From positions 620,001 through 684,000 of the forward strand of contig CADCXA010000029.1 of NCBI GenBank assembly GCA_902806565.1: a stretch of DNA of 64,000 nt, written 5' to 3'. The notes beneath the pieces are model-generated. The model was given only the letters and a program-made list of their open reading frames with translations, was not told where the DNA came from and did no database searches. Source of the DNA: Hypoxylon rubiginosum (lineage: Eukaryota; Ascomycota; Sordariomycetes; Xylariales; Hypoxylaceae). The stretch's first letter is position 1; the number at the start of each line of letters is the position of its first letter. Below are positions 41,317-51,790 of the stretch, in pieces. Made by a program: the position numbers and the translations under genes.

Positions 41317-42357
41317 ATGCCGACTGGAATTAAAAAGTACGGTCCGGCACCTCTGACAGAAATGGGTGCGTCAACTGAATCCAACTCACTCAATGCAGCG
41401 CAATCCATCATGGCCAGCCGATCGTCTACAAAGAAACAAAAATCTCGCCCAGAACGCATCGAGCGTACCGATGCATTCATACGGAAGCTGCTGAAGCTAT
41501 ATACGAAACAAAATGCTTATTTCCCTGTTCAGGGCCTGTCCGCTCTAAATATAATATGCGGATCGTTAGATTTCGAGACTGGTGAGTCTACCGACGGCTG
41601 GGGGCGATTTTTTGAGCCAGTCTCAATGAAATCAATGCGCAACATGCTGCAAGCAAAAAATCCGGGAGCCGTCTGTTACTCCGGTACAGTCTCTCCCAAC
41701 CGCGACAACTGGTACAACGCCAATACTATATGGCCTCACCTGGAAATGTGGCTCTATACCGCAGAGGACGACTCTGCTCCGGGCGTTATGGATGAGGCTG
41801 GGTGGTATTTTATGGAGTCAGTTTCGCCTCATGCCTCAAATTGTTCCTCATTCTATCGATATAAAATTAACTCAGTCGCAGCACCTCGCCATTCAAAATG
41901 TTACGGCGACAGGTTGGCGATGTGCACTGGACCTTGGAATCCATGTTCGAGCATAAAGATATCTCGAACCCACACATTATCGCTGTCCTCTCCGATAAGC
42001 AGCCCCTGAGGGAGGATTCGATTTCTCTCAGCGAGCTGATGTTAATCATCTGCATGATTATGTTTCGAATCTCAGGCTCTGCATACGAACAGTATCGTGT
42101 GTTCCCGGTTCGTGAGACTCAAGAACCTGTCTGTTAAATTGGGGCTGACACATTACTATGTACTCTAGGTCACCGTCCTCTCATGTTCGGGATTGCCAGT
42201 CCGCATTGTCCAAGGGTTTATAGATCCTGATGCGGGGAAGCTCGTTATCCGAAAGACGCCTATCATGACTCGCACGGTGGAACCAAAGGACTGCTGGGAC
42301 TTACATGTCAATCTACTTCGCTGGCTTACGGCCACACCAGTCGGCGAGACCAAATAA
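41317..42357 (+). CDS. Conserved-looking fungal protein, function unknown
   Basis: I do not recognise this family by name. Three exons are proposed. The first frame opens at 41317 and reads cleanly past AGWYFMESVSPH. A second frame covers about 41876-42107 and contains GDVHWTLESMFEHKDISNPH and ISLSELMLIICMIMF. The third, 42169-42357, ends GETK-stop. Intron 2 (42108-42168; donor GTTCGT, acceptor CTCTAG) keeps phase and gives the coherent segment VTVLSCSGLPVRIVQGFIDP. The join between exons 1 and 2 is uncertain. A GTATTT donor at 41805 with a CAG acceptor at 41873-41875 keeps the frame and gives 302 residues, but removes plausible coding sequence; a one-base frameshift is the alternative. The protein is soluble, with a basic Ser/Lys-rich N-terminus (about 30-50) and no signal peptide. 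Its start lies 253 bp right of the MITE. It ends tail-to-tail with the GH27 gene, about 93 bp apart. Confidence 0.6.
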
Positions 42358-42450
42358 AGATTAAGGACGGTTACTTAATTTGCTTCCGAGCTGTGAATAC
42401 CTGACTGTTTCATGTGTTGACTTTTGATTCTTTTGTATCTTTCATTCCAC

Positions 42451-44251
42451 TCATTCGAACACCTCAAATCCAACAAGATCTGGCGCGGATGAATCCCCAC
42501 TTGCTGCGAAAGCCACTTCATTGTCACCCGCCACGAATCCGTCAATCTCGATGAACATCCTATCAGACTCGAACCAGTCGCCTCCCGAGATAGGGAAAGC
42601 CCATCTCTTGGGTGCGCCGCCGTTGACAGCCACCGTCAGGTTCCGGGTGTTAGAGCCATAGTCCCAGGCACTATCGAGAGCGATGTCGTAGTTGATGAAA
42701 TCGACTCCAACTAGCTTCTTGCCCTCGGAGCTCGCAACCACCGAGTCGAATGCCACGCTGGCGCCCTGACCAGCAATGCTAACTTTGCTACCCGTAGGCG
42801 CGCAATTAATTGCTTCACAGGCAACTTTTGTCGCATTACCCGTGAGCATGGCATTTGCCGCCGAGTAGTACCCCGTTGACGTCGGCAGAGACGCCGGCGC
42901 AACGATGTCGCCCAGAACCAGGAGTCGCATCTCGTGACCCGCGAGCTCGAGTGTCTGGACCCCGGAGATCGTGCCGAGATCCTGTGCCGCCCAGACGTCG
43001 CGGGCGCTGGCCGAGGAGACGTTGACTGCCAGGAGGTCCACCTCCACCGTCTGCGAGTCGTTCTTCCAGTTGGCGACGCCGAGGACCATGCGCGACCCGG
43101 ACAGCTCTCCGGCCCAGATGTCCCACTCTTCCTCGGTGTACCGACGGACGAGCCGCGCCTGCTTGCCTAGGGAGTCTTGGTTGATTGCTATGACTTCCTC
43201 GTTGCGAAACACGTCGAGAGAAGCCACAGGCATGAGCTCCGGGTCCGCCGGCGCGCCTATGTTCAGAGGCGACTTATTGATTGCCCACATGCTAAAGTGG
43301 AACTTTTCTTCTTGGAGGGACAGGGCGTTAAGTCCGACGCTAGATATCATGTTAATAACGCGGATGGCGATTTCAAAAGGTGCACACGTACATCAGCATA
43401 TCCATGTCGGGATAGGCGCCGATTGTGGTAGACTTATAAAACGGCACGACCTGATTCGTTATTCTCCATACACTCCTCCATGCGTTATAAATGTCGTTGC
43501 TAATCCTGTAGACATTGCCTATGGACGGCGCCCATTCGCCCAGGTCCTCTCCGATGCCCCATTGGCATATGAAATAGGCTAGGTCTCGATCCAAGCCGTC
43601 TAATACCGTGGCCATCTTCTGGTGACGCTCGGGCGACGTGGACGCCGGCGATACGTAGTCTGCCATAACATCTCGAGACGAAGAATAGCAGTTGTCGTAT
43701 CTGCAAAGACTCAGCCGTGCACAACGACTTCTCGCTTACTAGGGAACCACGGACTCACTTCAAAGAATCTCCTTCCCAGTCGGCAAACGTCTGCGCATCT
43801 ATCTCTTCAAATCCTGCGAATGGCTTAGTTCTACACTCGGAGCAGTGGGAAAGTTCTCGAGTTCCATACCGAGAGAAGCCGGCAGGTCCGTGGAGCCGCA
43901 TTGGTAATACCCTGCACCAGAGTAGAGGCCAAACTTCAGGCCCAAGCCGTGGATGTACTCTCCCAGAGCCGGGCCTCCAGACGGGAAGAGTGCACTATTC
44001 CATTGCAGACGACCTTCGGAGTCTCTATCCCTTGCCATCCACCCGCAATCCGTCGTGACGTATACGTAGCCCAGATCGGCCAGGCCGAGGTCGACGAGCC
44101 CCTGGGCATTGGTCTTCATGATTTCTTCGCTCGGGTAGCAGTTGTAATAATTATAACTGTTCCACCCCATTGGCGGCGTCGCTGACTTGTAAAGGGTCGC
44201 TTTTACCGACGCCTCCAGCAGGAGCACCGATGCGACAATGATGCTCTTCAT
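42451..44251 (-). CDS. Secreted alpha-galactosidase, GH27 with CBM35-like domain
   Basis: Retaining exo-enzyme that removes terminal alpha-1,6-galactose from galactomannan and raffinose-type sugars (EC 3.2.1.22). Exons: 44251-43870, 43813-43759, 43700-43392 and 43339-42451. Introns are 52-58 nt (donors GTATGG, GTGAGT, GTACGT). The product is 544 residues. A signal peptide covers about 1-19; TPPMGWNSYNYYNC is the GH27 N-terminal signature. The nucleophile is Asp148 in SLKYDNC, rebuilt across intron 2. The acid/base is Asp215 in YRISNDI, after FICQWG. The barrel ends near 290 with VIAINQDSLGKQ, then a beta-sandwich. The last 140 or so residues (from TGYYSAANAMLTGNA) resemble a CBM35-type sugar-binding module, as in fungal D-type alpha-galactosidases. 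All key residues are intact. A TATA box and two CreA-type hexamers lie upstream, which fits carbon-catabolite control. Confidence 0.94.
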
Positions 44252-44345
44252 TGCGTCTTTATTACCTCATTAGTGTATCCGTAAAGTCTTTTCAGTGCCA
44301 ACATCTTTGCTCTGATGTCCCCGAGCGCTCGAGACCGCGCTTCTC

Positions 44346-44353
44346 TTTATATA
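44346..44353 (-). promoter_or_regulatory. TATA box of the GH27 gene
   Basis: TATATAAA on the minus strand, 95 nt upstream of the ATG. It is in a G+C-balanced region where such a match is not expected by chance as often as in the AT blocks. Confidence 0.5.
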
Positions 44354-44415
44354 TCATGGTAGTCCGCCAGGAGAACTCTTCTCGGTCCCCAATGTCACCG
44401 CGTATGTGGAAATTT

Positions 44416-44421
44416 CCCCGG
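44416..44421 (-). promoter_or_regulatory. CreA/Mig1-like site CCGGGG
   Basis: Matches the carbon-catabolite repressor consensus SYGGRG on the minus strand, about 165 nt upstream of the GH27 start. It pairs with a second copy 61 bp further upstream. CreA targets often carry paired sites, but six-base matches are common. Confidence 0.3.
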
Positions 44422-44476
44422 ACCCGGTTTCTCCCCTCACGATTCCTTGCTGTTCTCCAACCACGCGATCTCGCTT

Positions 44477-44482
44477 CCGGGG
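44477..44482 (+). promoter_or_regulatory. CreA/Mig1-like site CCGGGG, second copy
   Basis: Same hexamer on the plus strand, in a local CCGGGGAGGGG run about 226 nt upstream of the GH27 start. Supports glucose repression of the gene only as a hypothesis. Confidence 0.3.
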
Positions 44483-44830
44483 AGGGGAGCCTGGTCTTTC
44501 CCCACAGCCGCGCTTGCATAAGCTCATTGCAACCATCCGGGCGCCGAGCGATTCGATGATACAAGCGGCCCTATGAGGGCTCGTGATGACGATAGAGGTG
44601 CAAGAATCTTGGATACTCGATGTTACGGTGTGGTTATCCAACTTCTGTGCCTTTAGCATCAATGAGATTGCTTTGTTGAGTCCTACCTTCCTGGCGCCGC
44701 TTAGATGTGTTAATTTGAATTGCGATTGCAGCTTTCGGGTTACCTATCGCTCATCCTGACCTTATAGAATGAGAAGCATAGCAGGTAAGTTTTTATATAA
44801 GGTATCTATGTCCTTCGTATGCTACTAAGT

Positions 44831-46642
44831 CTACATACGGCCTTGAGAGACGAGAGACCGATGGCACCCTTCGAGTGGCTTCACGACCTTCCACAGCATC
44901 TCTTGCCTCCAACGGCCGGGCCGCGTAGCCAGGAGACACCATCCGACAGCAGATGCATAATCGGGACCTGCTTCCCCCTCTACTTCTTGCAACCAGTCCA
45001 AGGCAGCGGCCACGTCCAGCGCAAATTTAGCATTCTCGTCGTTCACAGGGGGCCAATTCTTCCGACACGGTTGATCCTCCAAGAGTTTTCCGAAGCAGAG
45101 CTCTAAGAGGATGATGCCTAATTGTCGGAGAGACTTGGTGATGTTCTCGTCGGATTGCTTCTGGCAGTCTCTGTCTGCCAGGTTGCGATAGAGGTGAGGC
45201 CGGTCCAGAGCGTAAACCCCAGGCTCGCTAGGATCCGACATGAAAATGATGTCAGATTTCGCCCAAGAAACTGCGAGCCAGGGCGTGCTCAGAAGCTGGA
45301 GGAATGAAGATGATAAGATAAAGGAGAGGGCCAGGCGCTGTCGGCGATTGGGGGGTTTTAAGGCTTGCCCGTGGAAAAGTTGCTCCAGTGTTACTGTGTT
45401 GAATATTTCGGTAGCCTGGTGAGGCCCTCTGTAAACATAGTATCGACAATCATCATGGGGAAGATAGCCGTAACATGAAGCGCTGTGGTCATCCAAGGAA
45501 TCGCATAGGCTTGTGATCGGCTTAACGGCTGCCGTGCAACATGTTACTGCGCTTGTCATAAGGGTTACCGCTGGGCCTGGCCTTGTGAGAGATTAGTGTA
45601 AGCTCTGATACTTATAATCATAACGACTTACTTGGACGTTGTCTTAACCTTGGACTTCATAGCGGACCTTTTTGGCAGCCTCACTAACTGAGCGGGTTCA
45701 CGAGAACCCGCGGCTGGGACCAATTCTGAAGCAAGCTCGGTATCTTCTGATATTTTGGTCTCCTGTATTTTCCATTGCGAAGCCTCTGGCTTGGCGAAAC
45801 AGACATTGAATTCAGCCTTTTTAGTATCGCGGTGTTGAAGTAGTAACCTTGTCGAGTGCTGAGATTGACAGGAGCATCGCCATGCAGCTGCAAGGGCCTC
45901 GAACAGTTTGTTGGCATTTATCCAGAGGTTGCATATAGCAGAGTCAATCGCAGATGTCACCGCGCTGGCTTGCCTGTCCTGCATAAGCTGGGTTTCCTTG
46001 TCGCTAATGCTCAGGAGTTGCTCTAGCCTCTTGTTCAGAGAACTGAGCTCTTTGAAAAGACCATTTCGAACACTTTCACCGTTACTGAACTTGATCTTAT
46101 AAGTTTGATACTCGATACCGGTCTTCGTCATAGCATTTCTGAGGCGTTCCTTAGTTAATGGTAGTTTCTAGACAGCTGTGTTAGTTCATAGGGATGTTCG
46201 CTAGTCCACCCTCCCACCAATTAAAACGTACCGGATCTCCCAAACTCTTTTGGATGGCATTAGAGTCGAGTGCAAGTTCGTGGATAAGCTTCTTCATCAC
46301 GCCGTCAAGGTGCTCAATGCACTCCATATATACATCGTGCGAATCCTTGAGTCGTTTCCTAAGAAGATCCGAAGTAGCCCTATCCTTCCAGTTTAGCCCA
46401 CCTGGATTAGAGATCATATCCGTGATCTTCTCATCGTCGGCAACTAGAGGCAAAAGAAGTTGCTTCAGATTTTCGGTAAACGTCAGTCTCTCGCATTCGA
46501 GACGATTTCTGCATTGTCTATGTTTCAGCTTGATCTGATAGAAAAGCCCAGCACGAGTTGCGACCTCGCGGTATTTGTCAAGAAGCTCTATAGCGATTGG
46601 AAAAGCCCCAAGTACCAAACCAGCCACCTCGATGCCAGACAT
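44831..46642 (-). CDS. DUF7580-type fungal protein
   Basis: Exons 46642-46232, 46167-45632 and 45581-44831. Introns 46231-46168 (GTACGT, CTAAC branch, CTAG) and 45631-45582 (GTAAGT, CACTAAT branch, AAG). The product is 565 residues. The N-terminus MSGIEVAGLVLGAFPIAIE followed by NLKQLLLPLVADDEK and a long helical region (to about 240) is the typical start of the large fungal family carrying DUF7580. The C-terminal domain (about 325-530) contains SSSFLQLLSTPWL and SLRQLGIILLELCFG (about 466-480). That last segment looks like subdomain IX of a protein kinase, but I see no VAIK, HRD or DFG motifs, so a degenerate kinase-like fold is only a thought. There is no signal peptide or membrane helix. 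The gene is intact beside decayed neighbours and diverges from the 46745-47322 fragment with about 100 bp between starts. Function is not established; roles in nonself recognition are inferred from family expansion. Confidence 0.85.
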
Positions 46643-46744
46643 CGTACCTATGTCAATGCAGAATTGAAGGTATTTACGCGCTGCGCCACTATATCCTCAT
46701 GATCATGTACCAATCAGATGGGACAAAATCTGGTTATCTTATGC

Positions 46745-47322
46745 ATGGCAGGTACATACAAACCCCCCTCACTGTTATGGAGCGACTTATTTCTGTCATA
46801 ATACATTGCAAGATCAGGCTTGATAGGTATTGAGCCACTTTCTATTAACGGTCATGATACAAAGGCTATGGCTGAAGACCTGGGTCTGGAGTATAATGAG
46901 ACTCTCTCAAGCAAGAGTCACGACTTAATAAGAAGTCTACGCGACCTGATACACCTAATTGAGGAGAAAGAAACGACTGGAACAGCGGCGGTTCCTTCGA
47001 CGTCAGTATCGGATATTCTAGACAGATTCTTACTTTGGTGTGGAAACCTCGGAGCGCTTCACAAGCCGACCAAGAATCTATCTTTGGACCAGCGGTTGAC
47101 AGACGCCCCGGAAGTGAGGGAACAGATATTCGTAAATATCGCTGATTTAAACGAGGCCATAGAAGACTGTGAGTTTCAACATCCATGCTCTGTCGCGAGG
47201 CTTATCAAGATGCAGTTTCCGGTATCATTTTGGGTGATAATCCAAATCGAGACATACCATCTAGTGATAATCATGATGTTCCAGATAATAATGATGGAGC
47301 CTCCGCTGTAAATTTACGCTAA
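46745..47322 (+). pseudogene. Truncated AcuF/STAND-type gene facing the AT block
   Basis: Proposed exons 46745-46751 (giving MAG with the next exon), 46827-47168 and 47216-47322; 151 residues. The first exon is tentative; translation could start at the internal Met at 46868. The middle exon has a helical lead (LIRSLRDLIHLIEEKE) and then RFLLWCGNLGALHKPTKNLS and APEVREQIFVNIADLNEAIE. This is the N-terminal pattern of fungal AcuF-like zinc-finger and STAND-type proteins, and matches in style the fragment at 37273-37572. The GTGAGT donor at 47169 and CAG at 47213-47215 rejoin the frame into a polar DNPNRDIPSSDNHD linker. That ends at a stop inside a GCCAA-rich repeat, just before the second AT block. 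Full-length relatives are much longer, so the 3' body is missing. It could still be expressed as a short protein. Confidence 0.55.
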
Positions 47323-47400
47323 ACCGCCAAAGTGACAAAAGTGCCAAGTTCGCCAAATCTGCCAAACCTGCCAAACCTGTAAAATGAGCTAAAACCATAG
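47323..47400 (+). repeat. GCCAAACCT tandem repeat, MITE-related fragment
   Basis: A 9-10-bp unit (GCCAAACCT and variants) repeats about five times at 47325-47377, followed by TGTAAAATGAGCTAAAACC and ATAGTGTATA. The second part resembles the MITE at 40861-40920 (TGTAAAATCAGCTA, GCTAAGACCACAGTGTGTAA), and AAACCGCCAA is shared with its arms. It marks the exact junction between the broken gene and the AT-rich block. Confidence 0.6.
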
Positions 47401-47569
47401 TGTATATAATTTTTATATTATATAAATATATTAGGTTTTTAATAAATTAATATACTTTATTAATTTAAATTATAAAAAATATATAATAACTAATTATAGT
47501 TATATTTAAATTTAAAATTAAATTTATTATATTTATAAGATATTTATAATAATATTTAAATTATTATAA

Positions 47570-47704
47570 AATTATTATTAAATTATTATTAAGTTATTAT
47601 TAAGTTATAATTAAGCTATTATTAAACTATAGTTAAATTATTATTAAATTATAATTAAATTATTATTAAGTTATAATTAAATTATTATTAAATTATATTT
47701 AAAA
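47570..47704 (+). repeat. 11-bp minisatellite, about 12 copies
   Basis: Unit TTATTATTAAA alternating with TTATAATTAAA over much of its length, so a 22-bp higher-order unit exists. It begins about 170 bp inside the second AT block. Confidence 0.8.
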
Positions 47705-50700
47705 TTTAAATAAAAGATATATAATTTTTATAGTTTAAATAAAAAGCTTAACTTATTAATATTAAGGAAAATATAAACTAGGTTTATTTATATATAAAAT
47801 CTTAATATTAAAATAATATAATAATTTTTTAATTTATAGTTTTATTATTTAAGTGATAAATTTTATATATATATATAATTAAATTTAAAAGTTATATATT
47901 AAAAAATTAATTAATTTTTTTTTATAATTTATATAGTTTATTAGTTAAAATAAATTAAAGTTTTTATTATAATTTTAAAAATTTATTTAAAAATAACTAA
48001 TTATAAAAGTTTAAAACTTTAAAATATAAACTTATAAATATAAATAAAATAACTATTATAAATAAATATTATTTATATTTAATTTATCTTTTATTTAAAT
48101 AAGTACTAAATAAAAAAAAATATTAAATATTATATAAAATATTATTATAAGGTATTTTATTAATAAAAATATTAATATTATAAAATAATAATATTATTAT
48201 AAAACTATTTAAATAATAAAAAAAATTAAAACGTTATTATATAAAAAGTAATAAATTTAATAATTATAAATATTTTTATATATATAAAAATAATAAATAA
48301 AAAAACCTATTAAATAAAAGAACTTATTATATTTATTTTTAATATTTTTAGTAATATAAACACTTAATATTACTATTTTAAAAGTTATGATTTTCTGAAT
48401 AATAAAAATTAAGTTTTTATAATAAAACTTTAATTTTAATAAATATAAAAGGTTTTTAAACTTGTATATTAATATTATAATAACTAACATTTAAGAAACT
48501 TTAATTTTAAAAAAATTAATATAAATTATTATAAAAAACAAACTAATAATAATTTAAATAATATTTTAAACTTTATATATTAAATATAAGTTTACTAGAA
48601 AAAATTTATAAAAATAATTAAATTATTATTATATATGTTTTTATAGTTTAATTTATAAGATATTTAAAATATATTTAAAATAAGATTTTTTTTTTATAAT
48701 TTAAAATAAATAATTTAATTATAACTTTATATATAATATATTTTTAAAAAAATTTATAAAAACTAGATTATTTTTATTTATTATAATATTAAATATAATA
48801 TAAAAAAGAACTTTTATTATAATAAATTAAAAGAAATTATATAAGTTTTAAAAAACTAATAAAATTAAAACTTTTAATAAATAAAAATAATAATTCTTAT
48901 TATTTAATATTTATTTATTTAATATTTATTTATTTAAATATATATTTAAATACCAGTATTTTAAATAATAAAATAATATTTAGTAGGTTAAATAAATATT
49001 TATTTAAATAAAAAATAGTTAATAATTAAAATAATTATTTTTATTATTTTAGTAGCTTTATATTATAAATATATATTTAGGAAATAAGTAATTTATAATT
49101 ATTATAAAAGATAATGTATAAATTTTTAATATTTTTTAAATTTATTTCTTTATTTTTAAAATATCTAATAAATAATTATATAATTATATTTATTTTATTT
49201 TTATTTGTTTTTTTATTTTATTTAATTAAGTTATATATTATATTATTTTATTATATAAAAATTTGTTAAATGTTAATACCGGTTTTTTTTTATTTTTTTT
49301 ATATTATTTTAAGTAATTTTTTAAATTAATATATTTATTAAAATATAAATGGTTTTTATTTTTAATAAGCTTTAATGGATGTTATACTAGTTATTTATTA
49401 TAGATTTATTGTATTTTTAAGATTAAAAAACTATTAAAATTATATTTATATATTGGTTTTTTTAGTTGGTATATTAATTTTAATAATAAAAAATTAAAAA
49501 TTAAGTTTATAATATAATTTTTTATTTTTATATTACTTAAATTTATTTAAAGTTTATTAATATAATTAATAACTTTATTTTTTTACCGTTTAATAATATA
49601 AGTATTTTATAAATAAATATATTAAGTTATTTTTTATTATAATAAATTTTTAAAAATAATATATATTATAATTTAAATATAAAATTAATGTTTTTTAAAT
49701 AAATTTAAATTATATAAACTTTTAAAATATTACTAATAATATAATATTAATATTAATATTTAATAACATAAATATTAATTTATTTATAATTTAATAATTA
49801 ATTATATTAATTTAAAAAAAAAGTTATTATTATTTAATTTTTATATTATATTAATTTATATAAAACTTATATAACTTTAAAATATATATATTTTATAAAT
49901 ATTTTATTTTTATTTTATTTATAAATTATATAGTTATTTAAAACCTAGTTTATATAGTTAATTAATATTATATTTAAGTTATAAAAAAAGTTTTAATTTC
50001 ATAATTTATATAAGTTATTTAAAGTTAAAATCTTAATATAATAATTGTTTTAAAATATTAATTAATTATATTTATAGGTAAATTATTAAATTTATTAATA
50101 TTATATTATATAATTTTATAAAAATAAATATTAATACTTATATAAATTTTAAATTTAGTAAAATAAAGTTTTTAATATTTATTTATATTTTATAGTTAAT
50201 TTAATTTTAAAACTAAAAAAATTTTTTATTTTTTATTATAATAAATTTTTCTTTAGTTATATTAATAATTTATAGTTTTTAAATATATTTAAATATATTT
50301 AAACTAAATTATATTTTTAAAGATAAATTATTTTATAATTATATATACTAGTTTATATATTAGATTTTTTTTTATGTTTATTAATATATTTAATTTAAGT
50401 TTATAATTATAATAAAATTTAATTATATTATTTTTATATTATTTATATTTAGTTAAATTAGTAATTTTCTATTTTATATTATTTTTTAAATAAATTTTAA
50501 TAAAAAGGGTATAATTTATATTAACTTTTTTAGTAAGTTATAAATAATTAAGGATAATTTTATTATAGAAATTTATATAAAAAAAATAATTTTATATTTA
50601 TTTCTTTATTTTCTTTTTATATTTTATTAAATTATATTATATTATATTTTATTACGTTAATTTACATTAAAAAAAATATAATATTAAATTAATATTAAAA

Positions 50701-50784
50701 TGTTTTCGCGTTAAGTAATTAATAATTTTAAAGTAAAATAACTTTATTTTAAAAAACGTAAATATATTTATTTAAATATTATCG

Positions 50785-51790
50785 ATATTAATTTTATTTT
50801 TATTAAGCTTTTATTAGTTTAAATATCGTTAAAAGGTTTATATATTTATATAAATATTATATTTTTATTAAAGTTTTTTAATAATTTCCTAGCAGGATAA
50901 TTAATTTTTTTAATATTATTAAATAATAACTTTTTTAAACTTAATAAGGTTATATTAAATTAAATATTAATAAAGGGTTTATAAAATAATATAAACACGA
51001 TAATTTTTATAAAATCTTTAAAAAATTATAATTTTAAATAATTGGTTTTTTTTATACTAATAAATAAGAATTTTTTTCTATTAATTAAAGTTATATTTAA
51101 TTAAATATTGTTTTAAAATTCTTTAATTAATATAAATACTATAGTTTTATTATAATTTTTAAAAAATTATATTTTTAAAAAATTAATTTTTTTAATATTA
51201 TTAAATAAGAATATTTTTAATTTAACTTAAATTATATTTAATTAAATATTATTTTAAGGTTTTTTAATTAATAAAAATGTTATATTCTTATTATAATTTC
51301 TAGAAAATTATATCCTTAGATAATTAATCTTTTTAATATTATTAAGTAAAAATAAATTAAAATTTAATAAAATTATATTTATTTAAATGTTAATTAAAAA
51401 TTTATAAGTTAATATAAACATTATATTTTTATTTAAGTTTTTAAATGATATTAAGTTTAAATAACTTTTTTTTTTAATATTATTAAGTAAGAATTTCCTT
51501 ATATTTACCAAGGTTACTTTTATTTAAATATAATTTAAAAGTCTATAAAACTATATAAATATTATATTTTTATTAAAACTTTTAAAAAATTTAAACTTTA
51601 ATTAATTAATCTTAATAATATTATTAAGTAATAATTTTTTTAAATCTATTAAAACTATAATTACATTTAAATAAATATTATTAAAAGGTTTATATATTAA
51701 TATAAATATTATATTTTTATTAAAGTTTTTAATAAATTTTATTTTAAGATAAATAGTTTTATTAATATTATTAAACGATTTGGTTTTTAT
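50785..51790 (+). repeat. 141-bp satellite, seven tandem copies
   Basis: The motif TAATATTATT starts at 50911, 51193, 51334, 51475, 51616 and 51763, with a diverged copy at about 51053. Spacings are 141-142 bp, and 147 for the last. A second landmark (AAATATTATATTTTTATT and variants) recurs about every 138-144 bp at about 50852, 50990, 51131, 51272, 51412, 51556 and 51699. Monomers differ mostly by transitions, yet the unit length is well kept. Whole array about 1.0 kb. Confidence 0.88.

Larger units (their letters stand above)
44252..44830. other. GH27 promoter and DUF7580 3' flank
   Basis: A 579-bp gap between two minus-strand genes, with no gene of its own. The frame at 44292-44564 minus is not supported by any motif. 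It holds the TATA box and CreA-like sites listed separately. Confidence 0.6.

Noticed and set aside
42711..43582. Several frames over the GH27 gene on both strands (e.g. 42836-43126 minus, 42971-43582 plus)
   Set aside because: Composition shadows of the GH27 exon; no motif of their own.
48257..48490. 77-codon Ile/Leu/Tyr/Lys frame resembling a membrane peptide
   Set aside because: The residue content follows from A/T-only DNA. There is no start context or domain, and it lies in a RIP-decayed block.
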